A stretch of DNA of 64,000 nucleotides from Lyngbya aestuarii BL J (GTDB lineage Bacteria > Cyanobacteriota > Cyanobacteriia > Cyanobacteriales > Microcoleaceae): positions 59,253 through 123,252 of the forward strand of contig NZ_AUZM01000010.1 in NCBI RefSeq assembly GCF_000478195.2, written 5' to 3'. Numbering within the stretch: position 1 is the stretch's first letter; each line of letters begins with the position of its first letter. Below, in pieces: positions 7,291 to 18,073 of this stretch. Below the pieces are notes generated by a model. It was given only the letters and a program-made list of their open reading frames with translations. It made no database searches and was not told the origin of the DNA. The translations under genes and the position numbers were made by a program.

Positions 7291-8793
7291 TTAAACACCC
7301 CCAATTTCCGCGATTGGCTCTGCCACTGGCACTACCGTGCCAATCAGTTCTTTTTCACTGTTGGCTATCTCTTGGTCACTGTTCCCTGTTCCCTGTTCCC
7401 TGTTCCCTGCTATTGGTTCACCAATTCCCACTTCCCAAGGAGCGGAACAACGCACCTGTTGCCAAATGGGAGAATAAAGAGCTTCTTCAAGTTCTTTAGC
7501 CATCTCGATCATGCCTTCATAACCCGCATAGGCGTGATGACGTTCTTGGTTGATATCGAGGAAGGGAATGCGAGCCTTTAAAGCCGTATATTGGTTACGA
7601 CCCCCGGCAATTAACAGATCCGCGCCTGTTTGCTCAATCACTTTTAGCAATTCTTGCGGGCTTCCCTTTTCAATCGTGATCCCATCTTTACCCAGCAACT
7701 TCTTGATCCGAGCTTTATCTTCCTCGGTACTTTTCTTGGTGCTGGTGGCAACCACATCAATTCCCAAATCCTTCGCGGCAGAAATAATCGACCAACTCTT
7801 AACTCCTCCGGTATACAACACAACCCGTTTACCTCCGAGTCGAGCGCGATAAGGCGCAAGCTTTTGATCGAGGGCTGCATTTTCCGAAGCAATTAGTTTT
7901 TCTACCCGTTGTTTCAACTCTGCATCGCCAAATTTCTCGGCAATATTTCTCAGACAGCGGTTCATGTCATCAATGCCGTAGAACGATTCTTCGATGAAAG
8001 GAATGTCGTATTGTTCCTCCATCTTCCGCGCCATGTTGATCAACGCTTTCGAGCAGATCATTACATTCAGCTTGGCACGGTGGGCTTGACAGACTTCTTG
8101 GTAGCGAGCATCTCCGGTGATTTTAGCCAACACGCGAATGCCCACTTTTTCAAACAACGGGAGAACATTCCACATTTCCCCAGCGATATTGTACTCACCG
8201 ATGAGATTAATATCAAAAGGTGTGGTATACTCAGGTTCAGCAGTACCCACCACATGATCGAGTAACGCTTCGCCCGCGAGTCGGTTCCCCAGATTTTTGC
8301 TTCCGACAAAACCTGCGGCATGAACAGGAATAATAGGAGTACCGTATTTTTTAGCGGCCGCCTGACAGACGGCATCGAGATCATCTCCAATCAAAGCCGT
8401 CACACAGGTTGAATACACAAACACTGCGGCGGGTTGATGGTTTTTAACGATTTGAGCGATCGCTTTATAGAGTCGCTTTTCACCGCCAAAAATGATATCG
8501 TTTTCCGATAAGTCAGTAGTAAACCCAGTTTTGTAGGTCACGGGACCCGAAGAAAGACTGCCTCGACTTCCCCAGGAATTTCCTGAACAAGCAATAGGGC
8601 CATGAACTAGGTGAGCCGCATCAGTAATCGGTACGAGTGCAATAGAAGCTCCGTCAAAAGCGCAACCCCCTTGAGCCGCTCCAGGTTGTGCTTGTTGTTT
8701 GCACGCCTTTTTGTTGCTTTGTCCTTCCTTAGAATTATGTTCACAACCTGGCTCGTTAACCAGTTCGGTGATTTTGCCTCGGGTGAGTTTCAT
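7291..8793 (-). CDS. nifE: NifE, FeMo-cofactor scaffold subunit
   Basis: 500 residues. NifD-like: N-terminal Cys-rich segment (GCEHNSKEGQSNKKACKQQ), GGCAFDGASIALVPI, HGPIACSGNSWGSRGS, VYSTCVTALIGDDLD. Partner of NifN in the cofactor scaffold. The usual family end is near the SAPWEVG segment, but here the protein continues for about 40 residues with a low-complexity tail (IAGNREQGTGNSDQE...), which arises from four tandem copies of the heptamer TTCCCTG at 7382-7409 lying inside the coding frame. The following nifN begins one base after the stop. Confidence 0.95.
   Translation of the reverse strand: MKLTRGKITELVNEPGCEHNSKEGQSNKKACKQQAQPGAAQGGCAFDGASIALVPITDAAHLVHGPIACSGNSWGSRGSLSSGPVTYKTGFTTDLSENDIIFGGEKRLYKAIAQIVKNHQPAAVFVYSTCVTALIGDDLDAVCQAAAKKYGTPIIPVHAAGFVGSKNLGNRLAGEALLDHVVGTAEPEYTTPFDINLIGEYNIAGEMWNVLPLFEKVGIRVLAKITGDARYQEVCQAHRAKLNVMICSKALINMARKMEEQYDIPFIEESFYGIDDMNRCLRNIAEKFGDAELKQRVEKLIASENAALDQKLAPYRARLGGKRVVLYTGGVKSWSIISAAKDLGIDVVATSTKKSTEEDKARIKKLLGKDGITIEKGSPQELLKVIEQTGADLLIAGGRNQYTALKARIPFLDINQERHHAYAGYEGMIEMAKELEEALYSPIWQQVRCSAPWEVGIGEPIAGNREQGTGNSDQEIANSEKELIGTVVPVAEPIAEIGGV
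7382..7409. repeat. Heptamer tandem repeat (TTCCCTG)x4 inside nifE
   Basis: Four exact tandem copies of TTCCCTG (CAGGGAA on the coding strand). The same heptamer occurs twice at 10909-10922 (nifK-nifD spacer), twice loosely at 15102-15122 (nifU-nifS spacer) and at 43681-43693. These are short tandemly repeated repetitive sequences typical of filamentous cyanobacteria. A heptamer keeps no reading frame by itself, so its presence at the end of nifE codes for GNREQGT-like repeats. Confidence 0.9.
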
Positions 8794-8887
8794 AGCTCAG
8801 ATGTGGAGTCGGTGGTCAGGTGTAGAGACGGTATAGAGTCCGGCGTGCGCGAATCCGTTGCGATCAGCCCCGAGTGTTGATTGTTGA

Positions 8888-9208
8888 TCAACAAATGTAT
8901 GGGGAGATGTCTTCGCCACACTGATCAGCAAGGTAGCTCAAAGCCCGAAAACGCAAACCAACAAACTCGTTATAGAGAGGATTCAATTCACACAACGGCG
9001 GAATATGAAACAGTTTGCGCCCTGCAAGAGTAATATCACGATCAAAGGGACAATCACTAGGAATCAGTCGGCAGATGATGTGAGCAAATCTTGCACTTTT
9101 GACTTCAATGTGATCTACCCAACGATGCAAAGGAGCCAAAAGATCAAATTGGAGTTGAATGCCAGTGCAGTGCGTGGAATCGGAATTTTGGTAATGAGTG
9201 ATTGCCAT
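8888..9208 (-). CDS. Mo-dependent nitrogenase C-terminal family protein (PF06967)
   Basis: 106 residues. The second half matches the PF06967 domain: IICRLIPSDCPFDRDI, then GRKLFHIPPLCELNPLYNEF, then GLRFRALSYLADQCGEDI, with four conserved Cys that could bind metal. The family is known mainly in cyanobacteria. Function is unknown. The gene stands between nifK and nifE, with a good ribosome site (GGGAGG) and a GC-rich hairpin just upstream of it. Association with nitrogenase rests on family name and this position. Confidence 0.85.
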   Translation of the reverse strand: MAITHYQNSDSTHCTGIQLQFDLLAPLHRWVDHIEVKSARFAHIICRLIPSDCPFDRDITLAGRKLFHIPPLCELNPLYNEFVGLRFRALSYLADQCGEDISPYIC

Positions 9209-9231
9209 AGCAACCTCCCGATTTGTGATTG

Positions 9232-9255
9232 AGAGACCCGCATTGGCGGGCCTCT
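9232..9255 (-). terminator. GC-rich hairpin downstream of nifK
   Basis: AGAG-A-CCCGC and GCGGG-C-CTCT form a stem of 4 + 5 pairs with one mismatch around an ATTG loop, starting 9 bases after the nifK stop on the minus strand. There is no T-run, so it may be a partial terminator or a 3' stabiliser that separates the nifHDK part from nifEN. Confidence 0.55.
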
Positions 9256-9264
9256 AACGCTCGC

Positions 9265-10800
9265 TTAACGAACGAGGTCGAAGGAGATGTCTGTCTTCGA
9301 GGGGGTATTGGTGTTGCGATCTAACTCTTCAAACAGAGTATTCACAATCCAGTTGAGCAAGTTGATTGCACCGGAATAACCGATAGTAGAGTAGCGGTGT
9401 AGGTGATGACGATCAAAGATCGGGTAACCAATCCGAACTAACGGAGTCTTGGTATCACGCCACAGGTACTTACCGTAGGAATTTCCAATGAAGAAATCAA
9501 CGGGTTCAGTAAACAGCAAGGAGCGTAAATGCCAGAGGTCTTTACCACCCCAAACAGTCGCTTGCTGACCATGAGGGCTAGAAGCTAGAAGTTCTTTCGC
9601 TTCTGCTTCAAATTTATTGTTGCTGTTTGTGACCAGAATGTGAACCGGTTCAATACCCATTTCCAGCATGAACTGCAACATTCCTATCACTAAATCCGGA
9701 TCACCGTAGATCGCTGCACGCTTGCCGTGTACCCAAGCTTGAGTATCAGTCATGGCGTCAACTGCACGACCCCGCTCGATTTCGAGTTCTTCAGGAATCG
9801 CTTTTCCAGTGACTTCAGATAACTTCATCAAGAACTCATCTGTTCCGCGAACACCCCAAGGACGAGCAACAGTTGTGCCTTGCTTCCACTTCTTCTCGAT
9901 CATCTTACGAGTTTGAACAGTGGGATAGGCTTGCAACGCAAAAGTATGTTCGGCGTTGATCGAATCTGCGCCATCCTCTAAAGTTGTACCGCCTTGGTAC
10001 ATCTTGAATTCACCAGTATTAGGAGAATCCAAATAGAGTTCGTTGTCGGCTAAGATTGTGGCATCAATATCCATCGCTTTGAGGATATGCTTCAGTTCCC
10101 GCAGGTTGCCCATGTAGGTTTCAAAGCCAGGGATGATGTTGATTTTGCCGTTAGTCTTTTCGGCTTTCTTGCCTTCGGTGAGGTTTGACAGAATGCTCTT
10201 GAGCATATTGTCATAACCAGTCACGTGAGAACCCACAAAGCTCGGAGTATGAGCGAAAGGAACGGGTAGGTCAGCCGGGATAACTTCATCGTTCTTAGCG
10301 TTTCCGATGAAGGAACCCAAGTCATCTCCGATTACTTCTGCCATACAAGTTGTACAAACCGCAATCATTTTTGGCTTGTAAAGCGCGTAGGAGTTTTGCA
10401 AACCGTCGATCATGTTCTTCAGGCCGCCGAAGACCGCTGCATCTTCAGTCATGGAGCTAGAAACGGCGCTGAACGGTTCTTTGAAGTGACGAGTGAAGTG
10501 GGTCCGGAAGTAAGCCACACATCCTTGAGAACCATGAACAAAAGGCAATGTACCTTCAAAACCAACAGCGGCTAAAATTGCACCTAAAGGTTGGCAAGCT
10601 TTTGCAGGGTTGATGGTTAAGGACTCACGATTAAAGTTCTTCTCGCGGTATTCCCAGGATTTAGTCCATTCTGCAACTTTTTCAACTTCCTCAGAAGCAG
10701 GCATTCCTTCAGCTTCACGCTTGCGATCAAATAGCTCTTGGTACTCAGGCTGATGAAATAACTCAACGTGATCTTTAATATTCTCGACGTTCTGAGACAT
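9265..10800 (-). CDS. nifK: Nitrogenase MoFe protein beta subunit NifK
   Basis: 511 residues. Forms the alpha2-beta2 MoFe protein with NifD and holds half of the P-cluster: Cys69 ([11 protein letters not shown]), Cys94 ([13 protein letters not shown]) and Cys152 ([12 protein letters not shown]). The conserved end [15 protein letters not shown] is present. The ATG has GGAGAG upstream. It follows nifD after a 140-base spacer that holds two TTCCCTG heptamers. Confidence 0.97.
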   Translation of the reverse strand: MSQNVENIKDHVELFHQPEYQELFDRKREAEGMPASEEVEKVAEWTKSWEYREKNFNRESLTINPAKACQPLGAILAAVGFEGTLPFVHGSQGCVAYFRTHFTRHFKEPFSAVSSSMTEDAAVFGGLKNMIDGLQNSYALYKPKMIAVCTTCMAEVIGDDLGSFIGNAKNDEVIPADLPVPFAHTPSFVGSHVTGYDNMLKSILSNLTEGKKAEKTNGKINIIPGFETYMGNLRELKHILKAMDIDATILADNELYLDSPNTGEFKMYQGGTTLEDGADSINAEHTFALQAYPTVQTRKMIEKKWKQGTTVARPWGVRGTDEFLMKLSEVTGKAIPEELEIERGRAVDAMTDTQAWVHGKRAAIYGDPDLVIGMLQFMLEMGIEPVHILVTNSNNKFEAEAKELLASSPHGQQATVWGGKDLWHLRSLLFTEPVDFFIGNSYGKYLWRDTKTPLVRIGYPIFDRHHLHRYSTIGYSGAINLLNWIVNTLFEELDRNTNTPSKTDISFDLVR

Positions 10801-10940
10801 GATGTTACTCTCCGTATCTGCTGGGGATTACTCGATTTGTCAAGGTCGGGGGTAAATAGTAAGGGTGACAGGTGACAGGAAGCGCGTGAAATTTGTTATG
10901 CTTCTCTGTTCCCTGTTCCCTGTGCCGATATTCCTTACTC

Positions 10941-12383
10941 TTATTTCTTCCAGGGAGCGCCAATTAAGCCCCAGGTCGGACTTTTCAGTGCTAAGTCCAT
11001 GTCACGGGCAAAGATTGCAAACCCGTCATAACCGTGGTAGGGACCAGAGTAATCCCAAGAGTGCATTTGACGGAAGGGTAAGCCCATTTTCTGGAATACA
11101 TACTTCTCTTTGACTCCAGCCGCAACCAAATCAGGCTTGAGGCCTTCAGCAAACTTCTCGAACTCATATCCCGTTACGTCATCATAGATAACTGTTGAAT
11201 CTTTGACGTATTCGGCTGTCCGCTTGTAGTCGTCGTTGTGGCCAAATTCATAGCCAGTACCGACGATTTCCATTCCTAAATCTTGGAAAGCGGGAACAAC
11301 GTGGCGAGGACGCAGACCACCAACCATCAGCATCACTTTTTCACCTTCGAGCTTCGGACGATATTTAGCAATTACATCGTCGGCTTGCTTTTGGTATTTA
11401 GCGATAACGCGCTCTGCACCTTCTTTGATTTTGTCATCGAACTGTGCGGCGATCGCCCGTAAAGATTCAGCAATTTTGGTCGGACCGAAGAAGTTGTATT
11501 CAAACCAGGGAATACCATACTTCTCTTCCATGTGACGGCTGATGTAGTTCATCGACCGATAGCAGTGGATGAGGTTCAATTTGACTTTAGGAGTCATCTT
11601 CATCTCATGGAGAGTACCATCTCCGGACCACTGAGCCACAATCCGTAATCCCATTTCTTCGAGCAGGATACGGCTTGCCCAGGCATCTCCACCGATGTTG
11701 TAGTCTCCGATGATGGCTACATCATAGTCTGTGGATTCAAAGTCTGAGTCTTTGTTTTCTTCGTCTGCTTGGGGGAATACCCAGTCACGAATGATGTCGT
11801 TAGCGATGTGGTGTCCTAAGGACTGGGAAACACCCCGGAAGCCTTCGCAACGAACGGGAGCAACAGTTTTACCTGTTTTTTTGGTTGCTTCACGTGCAAC
11901 ACTTTCAATGTCGTCTCCGATTAAACCAACCGGACATTCTGACTGAATACTGACACCGCCGTTAAGGGGGAACAGTTCTTCGATTTCTTCGATGATTTTG
12001 CCGAGTTTTTTGTCACCACCGAACACGATGTCGCGTTCTTGGAAATCGGAGGTGAAGTTCATCGTCCCGAAGGTATCAACTCCGGTAGTACCGATGTAGT
12101 AGTTGCGACGACCTGACCAGGAATAATAACCGCAACCGACAGGACCATGAGAGATGTGAACCATGTCCTTGATCGGACCCCAAACCACCCCTTTAGAACC
12201 TGCATAAGCACAACCACGAGCGGTCATTACACCGGGAAGTGATTTGACGTTGGATTTTACTCCGCAGTCTGTCTTGCCTTCTTCATGGACGTTTAGATGC
12301 TTTTCCCGTTTTTTCTTGGCTTTTTCGGGGTAAGCTTCTAGAACGTCCTGAATTAACTGTTTGTTTTCATCTACAGTTGACAT
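10941..12383 (-). CDS. nifD: Nitrogenase MoFe protein alpha subunit NifD
   Basis: 480 residues. Carries the FeMo-cofactor. P-cluster Cys58 (ARGCAYAG), Cys84 ([10 protein letters not shown]) and Cys150 ([12 protein letters not shown]) are present, as are the cofactor Cys274 ([10 protein letters not shown]) and the His region [11 protein letters not shown] near residue 440. The gene is continuous with no insertion element, in contrast to nifD of many heterocyst formers. GAGGAAC lies upstream of the ATG. The spacer to nifH holds a strong inverted repeat. Confidence 0.98.
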   Translation of the reverse strand: MSTVDENKQLIQDVLEAYPEKAKKKREKHLNVHEEGKTDCGVKSNVKSLPGVMTARGCAYAGSKGVVWGPIKDMVHISHGPVGCGYYSWSGRRNYYIGTTGVDTFGTMNFTSDFQERDIVFGGDKKLGKIIEEIEELFPLNGGVSIQSECPVGLIGDDIESVAREATKKTGKTVAPVRCEGFRGVSQSLGHHIANDIIRDWVFPQADEENKDSDFESTDYDVAIIGDYNIGGDAWASRILLEEMGLRIVAQWSGDGTLHEMKMTPKVKLNLIHCYRSMNYISRHMEEKYGIPWFEYNFFGPTKIAESLRAIAAQFDDKIKEGAERVIAKYQKQADDVIAKYRPKLEGEKVMLMVGGLRPRHVVPAFQDLGMEIVGTGYEFGHNDDYKRTAEYVKDSTVIYDDVTGYEFEKFAEGLKPDLVAAGVKEKYVFQKMGLPFRQMHSWDYSGPYHGYDGFAIFARDMDLALKSPTWGLIGAPWKK

Positions 12384-12442
12384 GGTGTTCCTCTGTTGTT
12401 GGTGATTAGCGATTGCCCGGCGCCGTGTGCGGGCGAAGAGTG

Positions 12443-12492
12443 TTAACCGTTAACAAGGCCGGGATTAAATCTGAAATCTTGTTAACGATTAA
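12443..12492 (-). other. 15-bp inverted repeat in the nifH-nifD spacer
   Basis: TTAACCGTTAACAAG (12443-12457) and CTTGTTAACGATTAA (12478-12492) pair with a single mismatch that is a possible G-U pair, around a 20-nt loop. It lies directly behind the nifH stop. In other diazotrophs a structure here stabilises nifH mRNA, which is needed in excess over nifDK. That role is inferred here. Confidence 0.7.
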
Positions 12493-12518
12493 CCCTGATT
12501 CTGGCTCGAAGTGAAAAC

Positions 12519-14094
<1,576 letters not shown>

Positions 14095-14997
14095 TCAAAC
14101 TGCTTCAACAATCAGATCGGGTGACACTGTGGCGCGTAATGTGCCTTCGATCGCAATTTTGAGGGTTTCTGTACTGCTGGCACAACTACTACAAGCACCT
14201 TGCAAAATTACCTTAACGCGATCACCTTCAACATCAAACAGTTCAACATTGCCGCCATCTTTGGCTAAAACCGGTTTGATTTGCTCAGTCAACACCTGCT
14301 GAATCAGCGTAATCTTTTGCAGATTGGTGAGAACCTTCGGTGGAGCCAAAGTCGCTGTGGCTGTCGCTGAAGCCGTTTGAGGAGCAGGCACCGATGAAAT
14401 TCCGGTAATTCTCGCTTCGGAAACTTCAATCAAAATATCATCGATATCCGTCAGACAAGACCCACAGCCACCGCCAGCTTTAACGTAGTTGGTCACTTGT
14501 TCAGCCGTTTCGAGATCATTTTCTAGAATAATCCGTCGAATCCGAGGCTCACTAATTCCAAAACAAGAACAAACGAGGCGACCGTCATCTTCTTCGTGAA
14601 CTTCAATCGGAATCCCTTTGTAGGTATGAATAGCCGCTTCTAACGCTTCCTGTCCCATCACAGAACAGTGCATTTTTTCTTCCGGCAAGCCACCCAAGTA
14701 GTCCGCGATTTGGCGATTGGTCAACTGCATCGCGTCTTCAACCTTCTTACCGATGAGTAATTCAGTTAAAGCCTCAGAAGAAGCAATCGCACTTGCGCAA
14801 CCAAACGTTTGAAACCGGGCATCCTTAATCGTTTGTGTTGCTTCATCAATTTTGAGATGAAGACGGAGAGCATCCCCGCAGGCAATACTACCCACTTCTC
14901 CGGTAACAACCTTTTCGCCTTCTTCAAGATCAGTAATGGTTCCCTGATTGTGAGGATTTTGGAAATATTCCATTACTTTGTCGGTGTAGTCCCACAT
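14095..14997 (-). CDS. nifU: NifU, Fe-S cluster scaffold
   Basis: 300 residues with the full three-domain NifU layout: an IscU-like N-terminus (residues 1-125, Cys in SIACGDALRL, QTFGCASAIA, HCSVMG), a central permanent [2Fe-2S] domain of BFD type (LVCSCFGISEP, then GGCGSCLTDI), and a C-terminal Nfu domain (about 225-300, GACSSCASS). It receives sulfur from NifS and builds clusters for NifH and NifB. An Ala/Thr-rich linker joins domains 2 and 3. AGAGG precedes the ATG. Confidence 0.97.
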   Translation of the reverse strand: MWDYTDKVMEYFQNPHNQGTITDLEEGEKVVTGEVGSIACGDALRLHLKIDEATQTIKDARFQTFGCASAIASSEALTELLIGKKVEDAMQLTNRQIADYLGGLPEEKMHCSVMGQEALEAAIHTYKGIPIEVHEEDDGRLVCSCFGISEPRIRRIILENDLETAEQVTNYVKAGGGCGSCLTDIDDILIEVSEARITGISSVPAPQTASATATATLAPPKVLTNLQKITLIQQVLTEQIKPVLAKDGGNVELFDVEGDRVKVILQGACSSCASSTETLKIAIEGTLRATVSPDLIVEAV

Positions 14998-15133
14998 GGC
15001 AACCTCTTTTACAGTTATCAGTTATGTAGTGATCAGTAACCCGTGTTGACAGTGATCAGTGATGCAGAAAAGCTGTTTTTCCAGTTTCTGAATATTCCAG
15101 GTTCCCTGTCCTCTGTTCCCTGTAACAAGTTCT

Positions 15134-16336
15134 TTAATGAGCGAGTACAGCCTTTTCTTGCTCTTGCAACCATTCAGCATCATCACTATTAAAAGGAGAC
15201 ATCGCTCGCAGACGTTCAACGACTTGTGGCATAACCTCTAACACCCGATCAATTTCAGCATCAGTGGTGTAGCGAGAGAGTGAAAAGCGAATTGATCCGT
15301 GGAGGACACTATAAGGAAGTCCTAAGGCTCGCAAAACGTGAGATGGTTCTAGAGAACCCGAAGTGCAGGCCGAACCGGAGGAGGCACAGATGCCAAACTG
15401 GTTCAGTGATAAGAGTATCGCTTCTCCCTCGATATACTTGAAGCCAATATTAGTGGTGTTGGGTAGGCGTTTGGTCGAATGACCGTTCACAACCGTATTC
15501 GGAATCGCGCTGAGGATACCTTGTTCTAAGCGATCGCGGAGGCGCTTTTCTGTCTCGACTTCTAGTAAGTGCTGTTGAGCCAGTTCAGCCGCCTTGCCTA
15601 AAGCCACAATCCCCGCAACATTTTCGGTACCACCACGACGACCCCGTTCTTGATGTCCGCCAATCATAAACGGACGGAATCTGACCCCTCGACGAACATA
15701 GAGAGCGCCAATCCCTTTCGGTGCATGGATTTTGTGACCGGATAAGGTCAGCATATCGATCGTGCTAGTCTTCATATCCAGGGGAACTTTGCCCACGGCT
15801 TGGACTGCATCGACATGGAATAGGGCGCCTTTTTCTTTAACGATCTGTCCAATTTCCTCGATGGGGAAAATCACGCCAGTTTCGTTGTTGGCATACATGA
15901 CGCTCACTAGAGCGGTGTTGCCAGTCAGGGCAGCTTCGAGTTCGTGTAAGTCGAGTAAACCTTGATCGTCAACGGAAAGATAAGTGACGGTATAACCTTC
16001 TTTCTCTAAGCGCTTGCACAAGTTCAAGACTGCGGGATGCTCAACGACAGTAGTGATGATGTGCCGTTTGTTGGGTTGAGCGGAAAGTGCGGCGCGAATC
16101 GCTGCATTATCTCCTTCGGTTCCACAACTGGTAAAGACAATTTCAGAAGCCTCTGCACCCAAAAGGGATGCAATTTGAAGTCTGCCTTGTTTAACCGCTT
16201 GTCCGACTTGTCCTCCGAAGCTGTGCATACTAGAGGGATTTCCGAAGTAGGTCGTCAGGTAAGGTAACATGGCCTCGATGACCGCTGGATCGACTTGAGT
16301 TGTGGCGTTATTGTCAAGATAAATACAGTCTTTCAT
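15134..16336 (-). CDS. nifS: NifS cysteine desulfurase
   Basis: 400 residues, class V aminotransferase fold. The PLP lysine is Lys202 in LSGHKIHAPKG, and the sulfur-carrying cysteine is Cys324 in SSGSACTSGSLEPSHVL. It takes sulfur from L-cysteine and gives it to NifU. The ribosome site CGGAGAGG lies just upstream. It lies between nifB and nifU, as usual, but without fdxN on the nifB side. Confidence 0.97.
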   Translation of the reverse strand: MKDCIYLDNNATTQVDPAVIEAMLPYLTTYFGNPSSMHSFGGQVGQAVKQGRLQIASLLGAEASEIVFTSCGTEGDNAAIRAALSAQPNKRHIITTVVEHPAVLNLCKRLEKEGYTVTYLSVDDQGLLDLHELEAALTGNTALVSVMYANNETGVIFPIEEIGQIVKEKGALFHVDAVQAVGKVPLDMKTSTIDMLTLSGHKIHAPKGIGALYVRRGVRFRPFMIGGHQERGRRGGTENVAGIVALGKAAELAQQHLLEVETEKRLRDRLEQGILSAIPNTVVNGHSTKRLPNTTNIGFKYIEGEAILLSLNQFGICASSGSACTSGSLEPSHVLRALGLPYSVLHGSIRFSLSRYTTDAEIDRVLEVMPQVVERLRAMSPFNSDDAEWLQEQEKAVLAH

Positions 16337-16373
16337 TGCCCTCTCCGTGGTGACAGTTAGCCGTAATTTTTCA

Positions 16374-16509
16374 TCTCGTTATCAGTTGCCGTTCGTTATC
16401 GGTGAGTCGGGGTCATATCTGTCTCAATGGTGTTTGTTGTGACAGTGACCACATCTGGAGTGAATGGGGTTGAAGTTGATTGAGTAAGTTCAACTTCCTG
16501 ATAACGAGA
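16374..16509 (-). other. Structured nifB-nifS spacer (12-bp inverted repeat)
   Basis: TCTCGTTATCAG (16374-16385) and CTGATAACGAGA (16498-16509) are a perfect 12-base inverted repeat 112 bases apart. Inside, GAAGTTGA (16472-16479) and TCAACTTC (16490-16497) form a second 8-base hairpin directly against the right arm. The 276-base spacer has no ferredoxin frame, although fdxN is usually here. Confidence 0.7.
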
Positions 16510-16612
16510 CGTTGCGGCGTGATTTAGTGAAATGATTGAAGATCGCGATAGAGAGAGTCAACAAGAAAGTTGGGTATTTTTTTCGAGTTCACTTCTCCAG
16601 TCCCTTCAGTGA

Positions 16613-18073
16613 TCAGTTATTTTCTGTTTCTGCTTTTTGGATGTACTGCTCGTAGAAATCTAGAGCAACTTTATCGATAGTGTCGTAACCTTCAAAGACT
16701 TCAATTCCAGCGGTCTGCAACTCTTTTTTCGGACAATCACCAATTTTGGAAACTAATACACCTTTACAGTCAGTGATAGTTTTAATGATATTGTCTAGCG
16801 TTGCCTCTTCGCCGTATCCACCTTGACAAAAATGATCAATTTTGCGGTGTCCAACGAAAGAGACTTCTGAACCATCAACTTCGTAGATTTGGAACTCTTT
16901 GGCATGGCCGAAGTGTTGGTTCACTAACCCACTGCCTTTTGTGGCAACTGCAACCAAAATCTTAGGTTGATCTTTAGTCGGTTGCGGCTTGGCGGGGTGT
17001 TGCGCTTTAGCGGTGGCGAGTTGTTCACGGAATGTCTCAATTCCGGCGTGAACTTCCTGACGTTGTTCAAAATCATATTCCTGGGGCATTTCCATGAATT
17101 TATCTTTTGTAAATTCTTGGCTGCGATCTTCTCCCAAGAGTCCGACTGCATCTGCGCGACATTGACGACAGTGACGCATCAGTTTCAAACCATCTGAACA
17201 GTTATCTTGCAGTGATTTGAGTTCTTTAGGTGTGGGTCCGCGTTGTCCGGTTAAGCCGTAGTGAGTTCCATGTTCAGGGGCGGAAATCAAGGGCATAATG
17301 TTGTGGAGGAATGCGCCTTTTGAGCGAACCACTTCATGGACTTCTTGTAAGTGTTCGTCATTGACTCCCGGAATCATCACGGAGTTGACTTTACAGAGAA
17401 TATCTGCTTCTCTGAGGGCATCTAATCCTTCCATCTGACGTTCGTGGAGGATTCTGACTCCTTCAATGCCGCGATAGCGACGACGACGATAGTGAACCCA
17501 AGGATAAATCTTTTCACCGATCTCGGGGTCTACCATGTTGATGGTGATGGTGACGTGATCGATATTTAAGGCTTTGATGCGATCAATATAATCGGGAAGC
17601 ATCAATCCGTTGGTGGACAAGCACAATTTAATATCAGGTGCTTTGTCTGCAATGAGTTCAAAGGTACGGAAGGTTTTTTCGGGGTTAGCTAAGGGATCAC
17701 CAGGGCCGGCAATTCCCAATACCGTCATTTGAGGTATTTTGCCCGCAACCACTAAGACTTTGTGCGCCGCTTCTTCTGGGGAGAGGAGTTCACTAACAAC
17801 TCCGGGGCGGCTTTCGTTTGCACAGTCATATTTGCGATTACAGTAGTTGCACTGGATGTTACAAGCGGGCGCAACGGCGACGTGCATCCGGGCGTAGTGA
17901 TGATGCGCTTGTTCACTGTAACAGGGGTGCTTCTCAATACGTTCTAACAGTTTCTCGTCTGTGACTTTCTGAGTAGAAGAATCACAGCCACAGTTTCCAG
18001 ATTTTTTGTTGGAAACCGGAGAAGGGTTATCGGTCTGAGTTTCGAGTGTCAGAGTGCCTTTAGGATGTAACAT
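16613..18073 (-). CDS. nifB: NifB, FeMo-cofactor core synthase (radical SAM + NifX domain)
   Basis: 486 residues from the ATG at 18073. The longer frame to 18175 adds 34 residues foreign to NifB. Radical SAM motif CNIQCNYC (Cys71, 75, 78) with a preceding conserved [16 protein letters not shown], further Cys pairs ([13 protein letters not shown]), and a C-terminal NifX/NafY domain from about residue 370 ([20 protein letters not shown]). It fuses two [4Fe-4S] clusters with a carbide to give NifB-co. First gene of the minus-strand nif run, divergent from nifP. Confidence 0.97.
   Translation of the reverse strand: MLHPKGTLTLETQTDNPSPVSNKKSGNCGCDSSTQKVTDEKLLERIEKHPCYSEQAHHHYARMHVAVAPACNIQCNYCNRKYDCANESRPGVVSELLSPEEAAHKVLVVAGKIPQMTVLGIAGPGDPLANPEKTFRTFELIADKAPDIKLCLSTNGLMLPDYIDRIKALNIDHVTITINMVDPEIGEKIYPWVHYRRRRYRGIEGVRILHERQMEGLDALREADILCKVNSVMIPGVNDEHLQEVHEVVRSKGAFLHNIMPLISAPEHGTHYGLTGQRGPTPKELKSLQDNCSDGLKLMRHCRQCRADAVGLLGEDRSQEFTKDKFMEMPQEYDFEQRQEVHAGIETFREQLATAKAQHPAKPQPTKDQPKILVAVATKGSGLVNQHFGHAKEFQIYEVDGSEVSFVGHRKIDHFCQGGYGEEATLDNIIKTITDCKGVLVSKIGDCPKKELQTAGIEVFEGYDTIDKVALDFYEQYIQKAETENN

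Noticed and set aside
7382..7409. CRISPR-like short repeats
   Set aside because: Unit of only 7 bases with no spacers; it is a simple tandem heptamer, and no CRISPR array or cas gene was seen in the window.
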